Part shown: positions 48,707 to 57,464 of the stretch, one piece after another
Position numbering within the stretch: position 1 is the stretch's first letter
How the letters are laid out: every line of letters starts with the position of its first letter
DNA from: an uncultured Hungatella sp.
GTDB taxonomy: Bacteria; Bacillota; Clostridia; Lachnospirales; Lachnospiraceae
Assembly (NCBI GenBank): GCA_947066955.1
Contig: CAMTAF010000002.1
Coordinates: forward strand, 42,754 to 106,753
Direction of reading: 5' to 3'
DNA: 64,000 bases
The notes under the pieces: model-generated
What the model saw: the letters and a program-made list of their open reading frames with translations, nothing else
Database searches by the model: none
Told to the model about the DNA's origin: nothing
Position numbers and translations under genes: made by a program

Positions 48707-50062
48707 CTATTTTTTCAGAAAAGTCATAAAATCCTGAATTTTCTTTTCATAGCCCTGATGGGACATGTGATAAAATTCCGTTCCTTCCATGCCATCCGGC
48801 AGGTATTGCTGCCTGACATAGTGGTTGGGGTAGTCGTGGGGATACTGGTAGCCTGCCCCGTGCCCCAGCTTCTCTGCCCCTTTGTAGTGCTTGTCCTGGA
48901 GATGGACGGGGACCGGGGCCGTCCTCTGGCTGCGGACTGCCTCCATGGCCTCCCCGATGGCCCTGACCACGGAATTGCTCTTAGGCGCCGTGGCTACATA
49001 GATGGCTGCCTGGGCTAAAATGATCTGGGCCTCAGGCATGCCCACTCTCTCCACGGCCTGGGCCGCTCCCGCCGCCACCACCAGGGCCTGGGGATCCGCC
49101 ATCCCCACATCCTCCGCCGCATGGATCATGATCCTCCTGGCGATGAACTTAATATCCTCCCCGGCGTAGAGCATCCTTGCCAGATAGTACACCGCGGCAT
49201 CCGGGTCCGAGCCCCTCATGCTCTTGATGAAGGCGGAGATGGTATCGTAGTGGTTGTCCCCGTCCTTGTCGTAGCGCACCGCCCGCTTCTGGATACACTC
49301 CTGGGCCGTGGCCAGATCAATCCGGATCTTCCCGTCGGGACCTCTCTCTGTGGTGAGAATCCCCAGCTCCACTGCGTTTAAGGCAGCCCTGGCATCTCCG
49401 TTTGCCACGTCTGCCAGAAAATCCGCGGCATCATCGTCAATCTCGGCGTTGTAGCTTCCCATGCCCTTCTCCGTATCATACACGGCTCTGTGCAGAAGCT
49501 CCTTGATATCCTCCTTCTCCAGAGCTTTCAGCTCAAAGATGCGGCTTCTGGAGAGAAGCGCCCCGTTGACTTCAAAATAGGGGTTCTCCGTAGTGGCCCC
49601 GATGAGGATCAATGTCCCGTCCTCCACAAAAGGCAGCAGGTAATCCTGCTGGCTCTTGTTAAAGCGGTGAATCTCATCCACAAACAGGATGGTCTTTCGC
49701 CCGTACATCCCCAGAGCGTCCTTGGCGCCCTTGACCACCTCTTCCATATCCTTCTTCCCTGCCACTGTGGCGTTAATCTGCCGGAAATCCGCCTTGGTGG
49801 TGTTGGCGATAACCCTGGCCAGAGTCGTCTTTCCCGTGCCCGGGGGGCCGTAGAAAATGACAGACCCCAGTTTATCCGCCGCAATGGCCCGGTACAGCAG
49901 TTTGTCTTTGCCGATAATGTGCTTCTGCCCCACCACCTGGTCAAGAGTGGATGGCCTGAGCCTGGAGGCCAGCGGGGATTCTCTCTCCATAGTGTTGGTT
50001 CTCATATAATCAAATAAATCCATCGTGTCTCCTGAATCCGCAGCCTGCGCTGCCTTAATCAA
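48707..50062 (-). CDS. rarA: Replication-associated recombination protein RarA/MgsA
   Basis: PLASRLRPSTLDQVVGQKHIIG, VIFYGPPGTGKTTLARVIA, ILFVDEIHRFNKSQQDYLLPFVEDG. Confidence 0.93.
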   Translation of the reverse strand: MIKAAQAADSGDTMDLFDYMRTNTMERESPLASRLRPSTLDQVVGQKHIIGKDKLLYRAIAADKLGSVIFYGPPGTGKTTLARVIANTTKADFRQINATVAGKKDMEEVVKGAKDALGMYGRKTILFVDEIHRFNKSQQDYLLPFVEDGTLILIGATTENPYFEVNGALLSRSRIFELKALEKEDIKELLHRAVYDTEKGMGSYNAEIDDDAADFLADVANGDARAALNAVELGILTTERGPDGKIRIDLATAQECIQKRAVRYDKDGDNHYDTISAFIKSMRGSDPDAAVYYLARMLYAGEDIKFIARRIMIHAAEDVGMADPQALVVAAGAAQAVERVGMPEAQIILAQAAIYVATAPKSNSVVRAIGEAMEAVRSQRTAPVPVHLQDKHYKGAEKLGHGAGYQYPHDYPNHYVRQQYLPDGMEGTEFYHMSHQGYEKKIQDFMTFLKK

Positions 50063-50816
50063 TAATCATCTCATCTACCGTAACAAAATTATAGCCCTCT
50101 GCTAAAAGTCTGTCAACAATTTCCAGAGCCGCCTCCACCGACGTGTCGTAGACATCGTGAAGCAGGATCACGCTGCCATCCTCCACATGGCCCATAACGG
50201 TCCGGACGATCTCGTCTTTGTCCTGGGTCTTCCAGTCCAGGGTATCCAGATTCCACAGCACCACTTTCATGGGCACCAAACACTCCAGCTCCTCGCTCCA
50301 GGATCCGTAAGGCGGACGGACATATTCCGGAGCCTCCCCCGTGATCTGCCTGATTTTTTCACTGGTCCTGCTGATCTGCTCGCAGGCCTCCCCTGCCCGC
50401 TCCCTGGTCAGCTGCATGTGGTTCTGGCTGTGATTTCCGATAAGGTGCCCGTCTTCTTTCATCTTTTTAATAATGTCCTCATTGCCGTCGATATTTTGCC
50501 CGATGAGGAAAAATGTGGCGCACACCCCTCGCTCCTCCAGGCCTTCTAACAGCCGCGGGGTGTACACCGGATGAGGGCCGTCGTCGAAAGTCAGAGCTAC
50601 ATAGCCTTTCACTTTTTTCTCCCTCTCCTCCCTCTGCGCCTGAGACAGCGGCTGCTCCTCCTCTGTCTGGCTGCCGTATATCCCCCATTGCCTGTCCTGC
50701 CCGCCTGCCTCCCTTGCCGGGAAGCCGCCGGTCCGCCCTCCCCATCCAGCGCCCCACAGCCATATGAACGCCAATATTCCTAAACCTGCGATGCTATTCC
50801 TGACCTTTTTACCCAT
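50055..50816 (-). CDS. Polysaccharide deacetylase family protein
   Basis: YVALTFDDGPHPVYTPRLLEGLEERGVCATFFLIGQN, GNHSQNH, VRPPYGSWSEE. Confidence 0.93.
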   Translation of the reverse strand: MGKKVRNSIAGLGILAFIWLWGAGWGGRTGGFPAREAGGQDRQWGIYGSQTEEEQPLSQAQREEREKKVKGYVALTFDDGPHPVYTPRLLEGLEERGVCATFFLIGQNIDGNEDIIKKMKEDGHLIGNHSQNHMQLTRERAGEACEQISRTSEKIRQITGEAPEYVRPPYGSWSEELECLVPMKVVLWNLDTLDWKTQDKDEIVRTVMGHVEDGSVILLHDVYDTSVEAALEIVDRLLAEGYNFVTVDEMIID

Positions 50817-50981
50817 ATCCAGCCCTGCGGACTCCGTTTCTTCATCCTATGCGTCAATCTATGGGGCCATGCAAAAAATCCTTTTACCAGAAACGGCGAA
50901 AGCCCTGCGCATATCAGCGCAAAACCTTCGCCGTCCCTGTGGGGTTTTAATACTATCTATTCTTGTGAGAGAGCTCTGGCA

Positions 50982-52319
50982 TTATCTGCCAAGAACCACG
51001 TCATAAGCTTTGCTCATGCCATCCTTCTGGATCATGTCATACCATCTGGACACTTCGGGAAGCATGTCTGTCAGATCCTGGCCCCAGTACTCGGTCTTTG
51101 CCAGGATATCCGCCACGGAGGCATCCTTCATGAATTTCATAATATCTTCCCCGTCGTTGGCAGCGTCTGTGCGATAAAACGCGATCAGCGCCGCGAGGGA
51201 GAAGGTCAGGCCCTGAGGATAGGTTCCAAAGGCCTCCTTGTACTCCAGGATCGTGGGAAGCACTCTTGCCTTGAACTTAGATACGGAGTTCAGAGCAATG
51301 GACAGGAGCAGATGCTTGATAAACGGATTGGAGAAGCGCTCCAAAACCGCTGCGCCGAACTTCCTGTTGTCCTCGTTGTCGCCGATGGTGGGGATAATCT
51401 CATCAAAAATGCATTTCTTAAGGAGAGCGGATACTTTCTCATCTTTTAAGCACTCTCCCACGGTCTCCAGGCCGTACAAATGGGCTCCCAGAACCATAGA
51501 GGTGTGAGCGCCGTTCAAGATCCTTACCTTTCTCTTCTTGTAGGGGTCTACGTTGTCGGTCCAGATTACATTGAAGCCCGCCTTCTGCAGGGGCAGTTCA
51601 TCCTCATGATGTCCCTGAATCACCCACAGGTGGAAGATCTCCGCAGTATCCATCATATTGTCTGTCTCACCGATACGCTTGCACAGAGCCTCGTGCTCGT
51701 CTCTGGGGAAGCCGGTGACGATGCGGTCTACCAAAGTGGAGCAGAAATCATTCTCGGACTTTAACCATGTCTTGAAATCCTCGCCTAAATTCCACAGGTC
51801 AGCGTACTGAAGACAGCACTTCTCCAGCTCCTCGCCGTTGTGGTCGATCAGCTCGCAGGATAAGATGATAAAGCCCTTCAGGCCCAGCTTATATCTCTTA
51901 TACAAAAGCTGGGTAAGTTTCCCCGGAAAACTCTTTGCCGGCGCATCCTCGAACTTATTGTCAGCTACAAACTCGATCCCTGCCTCTGTGGTGTTGGACA
52001 CTACAAAGCGCATGTCCGGATTCTCTGCCAGAGCCATGTAGGCCTCGCTGTCTGTATATGGATTGATACATCTGGAAATCACACTGATATGGGTATGCTC
52101 GTCCACAACCTGGCCGTTGTCGATTCCTCTTAAGAACAGGTTGTACTCGCATCCCTGCTTCTCCAGCATCTCGCACATGCCCCTCTCAATAGGCTGCACA
52201 ACTACAACGGAACCGTCAAATAATCCCTGATCTCTCAGCTTCTGAAAGAAATAGTCTACAAACCCTCTCAGAAAACCGCCTTCGCCAAACTGAATTACTG
52301 TTTCTTTTACATTGCTCAT
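50982..52319 (-). CDS. uxaB: Tagaturonate reductase (mannitol dehydrogenase family)
   Basis: VIQFGEGGFLRGFVDYFFQKL, RFVVSNTTEAGIEF, KVRILNGAHTSMV. Confidence 0.85.
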   Translation of the reverse strand: MSNVKETVIQFGEGGFLRGFVDYFFQKLRDQGLFDGSVVVVQPIERGMCEMLEKQGCEYNLFLRGIDNGQVVDEHTHISVISRCINPYTDSEAYMALAENPDMRFVVSNTTEAGIEFVADNKFEDAPAKSFPGKLTQLLYKRYKLGLKGFIILSCELIDHNGEELEKCCLQYADLWNLGEDFKTWLKSENDFCSTLVDRIVTGFPRDEHEALCKRIGETDNMMDTAEIFHLWVIQGHHEDELPLQKAGFNVIWTDNVDPYKKRKVRILNGAHTSMVLGAHLYGLETVGECLKDEKVSALLKKCIFDEIIPTIGDNEDNRKFGAAVLERFSNPFIKHLLLSIALNSVSKFKARVLPTILEYKEAFGTYPQGLTFSLAALIAFYRTDAANDGEDIMKFMKDASVADILAKTEYWGQDLTDMLPEVSRWYDMIQKDGMSKAYDVVLGR

Positions 52320-52347
52320 CGTCTGCCGACCTCCATCATTATATTTT

Positions 52348-52361
52348 GTAAGTGCTTACAT
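52348..52361. promoter_or_regulatory. LacI/CcpA-family-like operator 1 upstream of uxaB
   Basis: TGTAAGTGCTTACA, palindromic. Confidence 0.55.
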
Positions 52362-52412
52362 TTCCCATGAACCTACTATACAACATTTCAAAACACATTG
52401 CAAGTCTTTTTT

Positions 52413-52426
52413 TGAAAGCGCTTACA
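52413..52426. promoter_or_regulatory. cre-like operator 2 upstream of uxaB
   Basis: TGAAAGCGCTTACA fits the TGWAANCGNTNWCA cre consensus at every position. Confidence 0.6.
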
Positions 52427-52448
52427 AAAAATTTTTTCCACTGTACTA

Positions 52449-52477
52449 TTGACATGTTCCCCTGAAAATGCTATATT
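52449..52477 (+). promoter_or_regulatory. Sigma-A promoter of cold-shock gene
   Basis: TTGACA-17-TATATT. Confidence 0.75.
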
Positions 52478-52505
52478 TATAATGTATTTTGAATGATATC
52501 TTGAT

Positions 52506-52564
52506 TCACATATTTTTGTAAGTCATTTGTCATCGGATGATTTACAAGAATATGTGATTTTTTT
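52506..52564 (+). terminator. Attenuator-like hairpin in cold-shock gene 5'UTR
   Basis: TCACATATTTTTGTAAGTCAT-TTGTCATCGG-ATGATTTACAAGAATATGTGA then T7: 21-bp stem with two mismatched/wobble positions. Confidence 0.65.
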
Positions 52565-52599
52565 CATGAAAGATGCAAATAATTTAAGGAGGTACCATC

Positions 52600-52806
52600 A
52601 TGAATAAGGGTACGGTTAAGTGGTTTAATGCAACTAAAGGTTACGGTTTCATCACCAACGACGAGACAGGAGAAGAAGTATTCGTTCATTTTTCCGGTAT
52701 TGTAGCTGACGGCTATAAGACTCTGGAAGACGGACAGAAGGTTACCTTCGACATGGCAGAAGGTAACCGCGGCATGCAGGCAGTGAACGTCTGCGTGGTT
52801 AAGTAA
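52600..52806 (+). CDS. Cold-shock domain protein (CspA family)
   Basis: [43 protein letters not shown]. Confidence 0.97.
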   Translation: MNKGTVKWFNATKGYGFITNDETGEEVFVHFSGIVADGYKTLEDGQKVTFDMAEGNRGMQAVNVCVVK

Positions 52807-52866
52807 TATCAGCACCGCAGAGTTTTAAGCGGACAGGCCCCCGAGGTCTGTCCGCTTTATTTTTTT

Positions 52867-52957
52867 GCGCCGGGACAGGGCCGCGCAAGCGGCCACATTT
52901 CCTTTCCGCCCCATGTGCAATCGAGTAGGGGAGGTCTTCCCCCTACTCGCCGCGCGG
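52867..52957 (-). repeat. Palindromic interspersed repeat, family A (circularly permuted arrangement)
   Basis: Reverse complement CGAGTAGGGGGAAGACCTCCCCTACTCGATTGCACATGGGGCGGAAAGGAAATGTGGCCGCTTGCGCGGCCC. Confidence 0.75.
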
Positions 52958-53055
52958 CCCGTGCGCCGCTTTAGCGGCAAATTTCTGCTGCACGGGCCTG
53001 TGCATAAAAACCCCTCAGCCTGCTGCCAGACTGAGGGGAATCATGTTTTTCATAA

Positions 53056-53427
53056 TTATTTCAGGGTAACCTTTGCGCCTTCTGCCTCTAACTTGGTCTT
53101 CAGATCCTCTGCCTCTTCCTTGGAAACGCCGGTCTTTACAGCCTTGGGAGCGCTGTCTACTACTTCCTTTGCTTCCTTTAAGCCCAGGCCGGTAGCTTCA
53201 CGGACAACCTTGATAACCTTAACCTTGTTGGGGCCAACCTCGGTCAGCTCAACGTCAAACTCGGTCTTCTCTTCCTCTGCCGGACCTGCTGCTGCGGCTG
53301 CCACGACTACACCCGCTGCCGCGGATACGCCGAACTCTTCCTCGCATGCCTTTACTAAGTCATTCAGTTCCAAAACAGATAATTCCTTGATCGCTTCGAT
53401 AAACTCTGCAGTTGTCAACTTTGCCAT
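53056..53427 (-). CDS. rplL: 50S ribosomal protein L7/L12
   Basis: [38 protein letters not shown]...[39 protein letters not shown]. Confidence 0.98.
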   Translation of the reverse strand: MAKLTTAEFIEAIKELSVLELNDLVKACEEEFGVSAAAGVVVAAAAAGPAEEEKTEFDVELTEVGPNKVKVIKVVREATGLGLKEAKEVVDSAPKAVKTGVSKEEAEDLKTKLEAEGAKVTLK

Positions 53428-53635
53428 GGTAAATACCTCCGTATATATTTTTTATTTATTGGGTTTTCAAAAACTTGTTTTTTGCCTCGTAAAACTGAGG
53501 GAGTGGTGTTGCGTCCTCTGCGTTTCATGAGGAAGTTCAGCTCCCTGTGGTCGCTGAACGGCTGATTTTCTAATGACTCACATCTCCCTTTGGTCGTGTT
53601 CGTCAAGAAAATCATGCCAGAAAATCATGCCAACA

Positions 53636-54121
53636 TCATGCCTTTGCTTCTGCAATCTGATTCAGAACGCGGGCCAGGTTGGTGATCGGAGACTGGATGC
53701 TTCCCAGCAGTTTGCCCAGCAGCTCTTCTCTTGACGGGATGGTGGCGATGACCTGCATCCCCTTTGCGTCGTAGTAGGTATCCTCCACTACGCCGGCCTT
53801 GATCTCCAGCGCGGGAGCTGTCTTTGCGAAGTTTGCGATGATCCTTGCCGGCGCCGTGGCATCTGTCTTGGATACAGCCAGGGCTGTGGGGCCTTCCAGA
53901 TCAGGGTTCAAAGCTTCGAAGGCTGTTCCCTTTGCGGCAAAGCGGATCAGTGTGTTCTTATACACCTTGTAGGTGACTCCGGCTTCTCTAAGCTGCTTGC
54001 GCAGGATGGTGTCCTGCTCTACAGTCAGGCCGCGGTAGTCAACAAGCACTGCTGTCTGAGCACCGTCTAAAAGTTCAGAAATCTCAGCAACAACAGGCTG
54101 CTTTAATTCAACTTTTGCCAT
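53636..54121 (-). CDS. rplJ: 50S ribosomal protein L10
   Basis: MAKVELKQPVVAEISELLDGAQTAVLVDYRGLTVEQDTILRKQLREAGVTYKVYKNTL. Confidence 0.97.
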   Translation of the reverse strand: MAKVELKQPVVAEISELLDGAQTAVLVDYRGLTVEQDTILRKQLREAGVTYKVYKNTLIRFAAKGTAFEALNPDLEGPTALAVSKTDATAPARIIANFAKTAPALEIKAGVVEDTYYDAKGMQVIATIPSREELLGKLLGSIQSPITNLARVLNQIAEAKA

Positions 54122-54179
54122 GAATGATTTACCTCCTTGTTTATTGTATCGGCTGTATTGAGGTCCGAATATGGGGGCC

Positions 54180-54370
54180 CGTGTGCACAAAAAAGTCCCT
54201 CTGCCCGCAGACAGAGAGACCTACAAATCACATCCGTGAAATCTGTACATGTCCTCGGCAGGCGGAATCTCCTTACGCCCTGGGGCGCCTGCTGTCTTCG
54301 GCATTCAATACTGTTTGCCGCCTGCCCGAAAGCCGCGGCATGGACGCACTTTTACGTGCTTCCATAGTCT
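54180..54370 (-). ncRNA. Ribosomal protein L10 leader
   Basis: Reverse strand CCGAAGACAGCAGGCGCCC...AAGGAGATTCCGCCTGCCGAGGACATG, then terminator-like GTCTCTCTGTCTGCGGGCAGAGGGACTTTTTT, between rplA and rplJ. Confidence 0.85.
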
Positions 54371-54421
54371 AACATAATATATAGGGATTGTCAACCCAAA
54401 ACAAAACCGTCCTGAAACAGA

Positions 54422-55117
54422 TTAACCAACCAGTTTCACTACATTCAGCTTCACGCCGGGTCCCATGGTGGAAGTCATGGTAACACTCTTTAAGAATGTT
54501 CCCTTTAATGTAGCCGGTCTCGCCTTGATGATGGCATCCATAAGCGTCTGGAAGTTGTCCGCCAACTGTTCCTCTGTGAAGGAAACTTTTCCTACTGGCA
54601 CGTGGATAATGTTTGTTTTGTCAAGTCTGTACTCAATCTTACCTGCTTTGATATCGTTGATGGCTTTGGTCACATCCATGGTAACGGTGCCGGCCTTGGG
54701 GTTGGGCATCAGGCCCTTGGGTCCCAGCACGCGGCCCAGACGGCCTACCACGCCCATCATGTCCGGGGTAGCCACTACTACGTCGAAATCCAGCCAGCCT
54801 TCGTTCTGGATCTTGGGGATCAGCTCCTCGGCTCCCACGAAATCGGCTCCCGCCGCCTCCGCCTCGTCCGCCTTGGCGCCCTTGGCAAACACCAGGATCC
54901 TGACGGTCTTGCCGGTTCCGTGAGGAAGGACTACGGCTCCGCGAATCTGCTGGTCGGCATGACGTCCGTCACAGCCTGTACGGATATGGACTTCAACAGT
55001 TTCATCAAACTTTGCAGCAGCAGCCTTTTTCACCAGCGCGATGGCATCTGCTGCGTCATAAAGAGTAGCACGGTCTACTAACTTAGCAGCCTCTACGTAT
55101 TTTTTTCCTCTTTTCAT
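54422..55117 (-). CDS. rplA: 50S ribosomal protein L1
   Basis: [70 protein letters not shown]. Confidence 0.98.
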   Translation of the reverse strand: MKRGKKYVEAAKLVDRATLYDAADAIALVKKAAAAKFDETVEVHIRTGCDGRHADQQIRGAVVLPHGTGKTVRILVFAKGAKADEAEAAGADFVGAEELIPKIQNEGWLDFDVVVATPDMMGVVGRLGRVLGPKGLMPNPKAGTVTMDVTKAINDIKAGKIEYRLDKTNIIHVPVGKVSFTEEQLADNFQTLMDAIIKARPATLKGTFLKSVTMTSTMGPGVKLNVVKLVG

Positions 55118-55178
55118 TCTAATAACCTCCTAGTGGTGTTGTCGGGGATTGCCCTCCCACGGTCAGGGTACGTCCGCC

Positions 55179-55604
55179 CTATTCCTCAACTGTGATTCCC
55201 ATGCTCCTGGCAGTGCCCGCGATCATGCTCATGGCAGCCTCAAGGCTTGCGGCGTTCAAATCCGGCATCTTCAGCTCTGCGATCTTCTGAAGCTCTGCCT
55301 TGGAAATGCTTGCCACCTTTGTCTTGTTGGGAGCCGCGGAACCGGATTTGATCTTGCATGCCTTCTTTAACAGAACAGCAGCCGGCGGAGTCTTGGTTAT
55401 AAAACTGAAGCTCCTGTCTGCGTATACGGTGATGACAACAGGAATGATCATGTCGCCCTGGTCAGCGGTTCTCGCGTTAAACTCTTTTGTGAACTGTACA
55501 ATGTTCACGCCGTGCTGTCCAAGAGCCGGACCAACCGGGGGAGCCGGTGTAGCCTTTCCTGCCGGAATCTGCAATTTAATATAACCTGTTACTTTCTTTG
55601 CCAT
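55179..55604 (-). CDS. rplK: 50S ribosomal protein L11
   Basis: [46 protein letters not shown]. Confidence 0.98.
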   Translation of the reverse strand: MAKKVTGYIKLQIPAGKATPAPPVGPALGQHGVNIVQFTKEFNARTADQGDMIIPVVITVYADRSFSFITKTPPAAVLLKKACKIKSGSAAPNKTKVASISKAELQKIAELKMPDLNAASLEAAMSMIAGTARSMGITVEE

Positions 55605-55668
55605 AATTAGGCACCTCCTAAATAATGTGGTAATGTCGGGGGATGTCCCTCCCACTTGTTACGTTCAG

Positions 55669-56181
55669 TTACATTTTTTTCACTTCTTTGAATGCAAGTT
55701 CAACGGGTGTCTCCCGGCCAAACAGATCCACGCTGATGGTCACGGTCTTTTTGCCCTCGTTGATCGACTTAATGGCTCCTACGGTATCTTTCCATACTCC
55801 CGCGGTAACTACCACCGCGTCACCCTCTTCAAATCCTACGACCACATCGGGAGCCTTGAAGCCAAGGCTGGCCATCTCCTCTTCAGACAGGGGGACCGGC
55901 TTGGAACCCGGACCCACAAATCCGGTAACGCCGCGGGTGTTGCGCACCACGTACCATGTGTCGTCATTCATCACCATGTGGATGAGCACATAGCCGGGGA
56001 GAAGCTTCTTGTCCGCGGCCTTCTCGACTCCGTTTTTAATCTCCACCACAGACTGCATGGGCACCGACACCTCCAGAATCTGATCCTGCAGGTTCCGGTT
56101 CTCAATGGTCTTCTCAATATCGACCTTTACCTTGTTTTCATAGCCTGAATAGGTATGGACCACATACCAGTTCGCCTCTGC
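55669..56181 (-). CDS. nusG: Transcription termination/antitermination protein NusG
   Basis: ANWYVVHTYSGYENKVKVDIEKTIENR...GYVLIHMVMNDDTWYVVRNTRGVTGFVGPGSKPVPL. Confidence 0.97.
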   Translation of the reverse strand, partial: AEANWYVVHTYSGYENKVKVDIEKTIENRNLQDQILEVSVPMQSVVEIKNGVEKAADKKLLPGYVLIHMVMNDDTWYVVRNTRGVTGFVGPGSKPVPLSEEEMASLGFKAPDVVVGFEEGDAVVVTAGVWKDTVGAIKSINEGKKTVTISVDLFGRETPVELAFKEVKKM

Positions 56182-56200
56182 CATACGATTCACCCTGCCC

Positions 56201-56413
56201 TTATAAAATGAAGCTCAGACCAAATTTAATAATCAGATCCAGGAGCGCAATGATCAATCCCAGCGCAACGGAGCATGCCAGCACCGCAGCTGTCTGCTTG
56301 CCCACAGTCTCCCTGTCCGGCCAGATGATTTTGTTGAACTCAAGTCTAAGCCCCTTGAAAAAGCTTGGCTTTTTTACCTTTGGAGCTTTCTCCTTGCTTG
56401 CCGTTTCTGCCAT
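56201..56413 (-). CDS. secE: Preprotein translocase subunit SecE
   Basis: PSFFKGLRLEFNKIIWPDRETVGKQTAAVLACSVALGLIIALLDLIIKFGLSFIL. Confidence 0.95.
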   Translation of the reverse strand: MAETASKEKAPKVKKPSFFKGLRLEFNKIIWPDRETVGKQTAAVLACSVALGLIIALLDLIIKFGLSFIL

Positions 56414-56432
56414 AATCCACGTCCTTTACTGA

Positions 56433-56582
56433 TTACTTTGTTTCTTTGTGCAAAGTATGTCTCTTGCAGAATCTGCAGTACTTCTTGGTTTCCATTCTGT
56501 CAGGATGGGTCTTCTTATCCTTCGTCATGTTGTAATTGCGTTGTTTACATTCTGTACATGCCAGTGTAATCCTTGTGCGCAC
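56433..56582 (-). CDS. rpmG: 50S ribosomal protein L33; missing from ORF track (49 aa, GTG start)
   Basis: Reverse strand [49 protein letters not shown]. Confidence 0.95.
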   Translation of the reverse strand: MRTRITLACTECKQRNYNMTKDKKTHPDRMETKKYCRFCKRHTLHKETK

Positions 56583-56729
56583 GACTTCCACCTCCACTTA
56601 TCAAATTTCGTTGTTGTGCGGTCTTTATCCATGAACAAAATTTGAGCATAAAAAAAAGACCTCTGTTCTTCCATTCGCCCGTTAACTATATCACATGTAA
56701 ACAGAAACGTCAACGGGTTTTTCCATAAT

Positions 56730-57458
56730 TTACGCCCCCTGCCCAACAAAAATCGTCAGGCCCCAGACCTTTTCCGCGCCCATGGCCTTAAGAGTCCGGG
56801 CGCAGGCCTCCAAAGTACTGCCTGTGGTGTAGATATCGTCTGTCAGCAGCACGGTCTTCACTCCTGACGGCAATTTCCCCGGAGCAAATGCCTGCTGCAG
56901 ATTTTTAAGCCTCTGGGAAGGGTCCAGCTCCTTCTGGGGCGCGGTCTTTTTCACCCTCGCCAGCCCGTCGGGACACACGGGGACGCCCATGTGGGCAGCC
57001 AGTCTCTCTGCCAGAACCTCTGCCTGGTTAAAGCCCCTTGCTCTCTTCCGGCTGGGATGCACCGGCACCGGCACCAGGACCTGGGGAGCCATGTGCAGAA
57101 GCTGCCTCTCAAACCGAAGCCAGGCGGCTTCCCCGTAAAAATCCAAAAACTCCCGCTTATTTTTGTACTTCACCCCTGCCATAGAACGGCTGGCGCAGTC
57201 ATTGTAATGAAACACCGCCAGATTGTACTCAAATGACCTGGGATGCCTTGTACAGTCCAGGCAGTACTCCACGGACTCGCTCCCCACGGATTTGCCGCAC
57301 TTTTTGCACACCGGGCCTTTTACCGGAGAAAGCTTTCCCGCGCACCCGGGACAGATCAGTTCCCCGTAGGGTTTTACAATGTCAAAGCACACCGGACAGC
57401 GGCGGGGAAAGAAAAGGTCCTCCGCCCTGCCTGTTATTTTCTGTAACCGTCTCACCAT
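56730..57458 (-). CDS. ComF family phosphoribosyltransferase
   Basis: CPVCFDIVKPYGELICPGCAGKL, VPVPVHPSRKRARGFNQAEVLAE, VLLTDDIYTTGSTLEACARTL. Confidence 0.93.
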   Translation of the reverse strand: MVRRLQKITGRAEDLFFPRRCPVCFDIVKPYGELICPGCAGKLSPVKGPVCKKCGKSVGSESVEYCLDCTRHPRSFEYNLAVFHYNDCASRSMAGVKYKNKREFLDFYGEAAWLRFERQLLHMAPQVLVPVPVHPSRKRARGFNQAEVLAERLAAHMGVPVCPDGLARVKKTAPQKELDPSQRLKNLQQAFAPGKLPSGVKTVLLTDDIYTTGSTLEACARTLKAMGAEKVWGLTIFVGQGA

Positions 57459-57464
57459 ATATTT

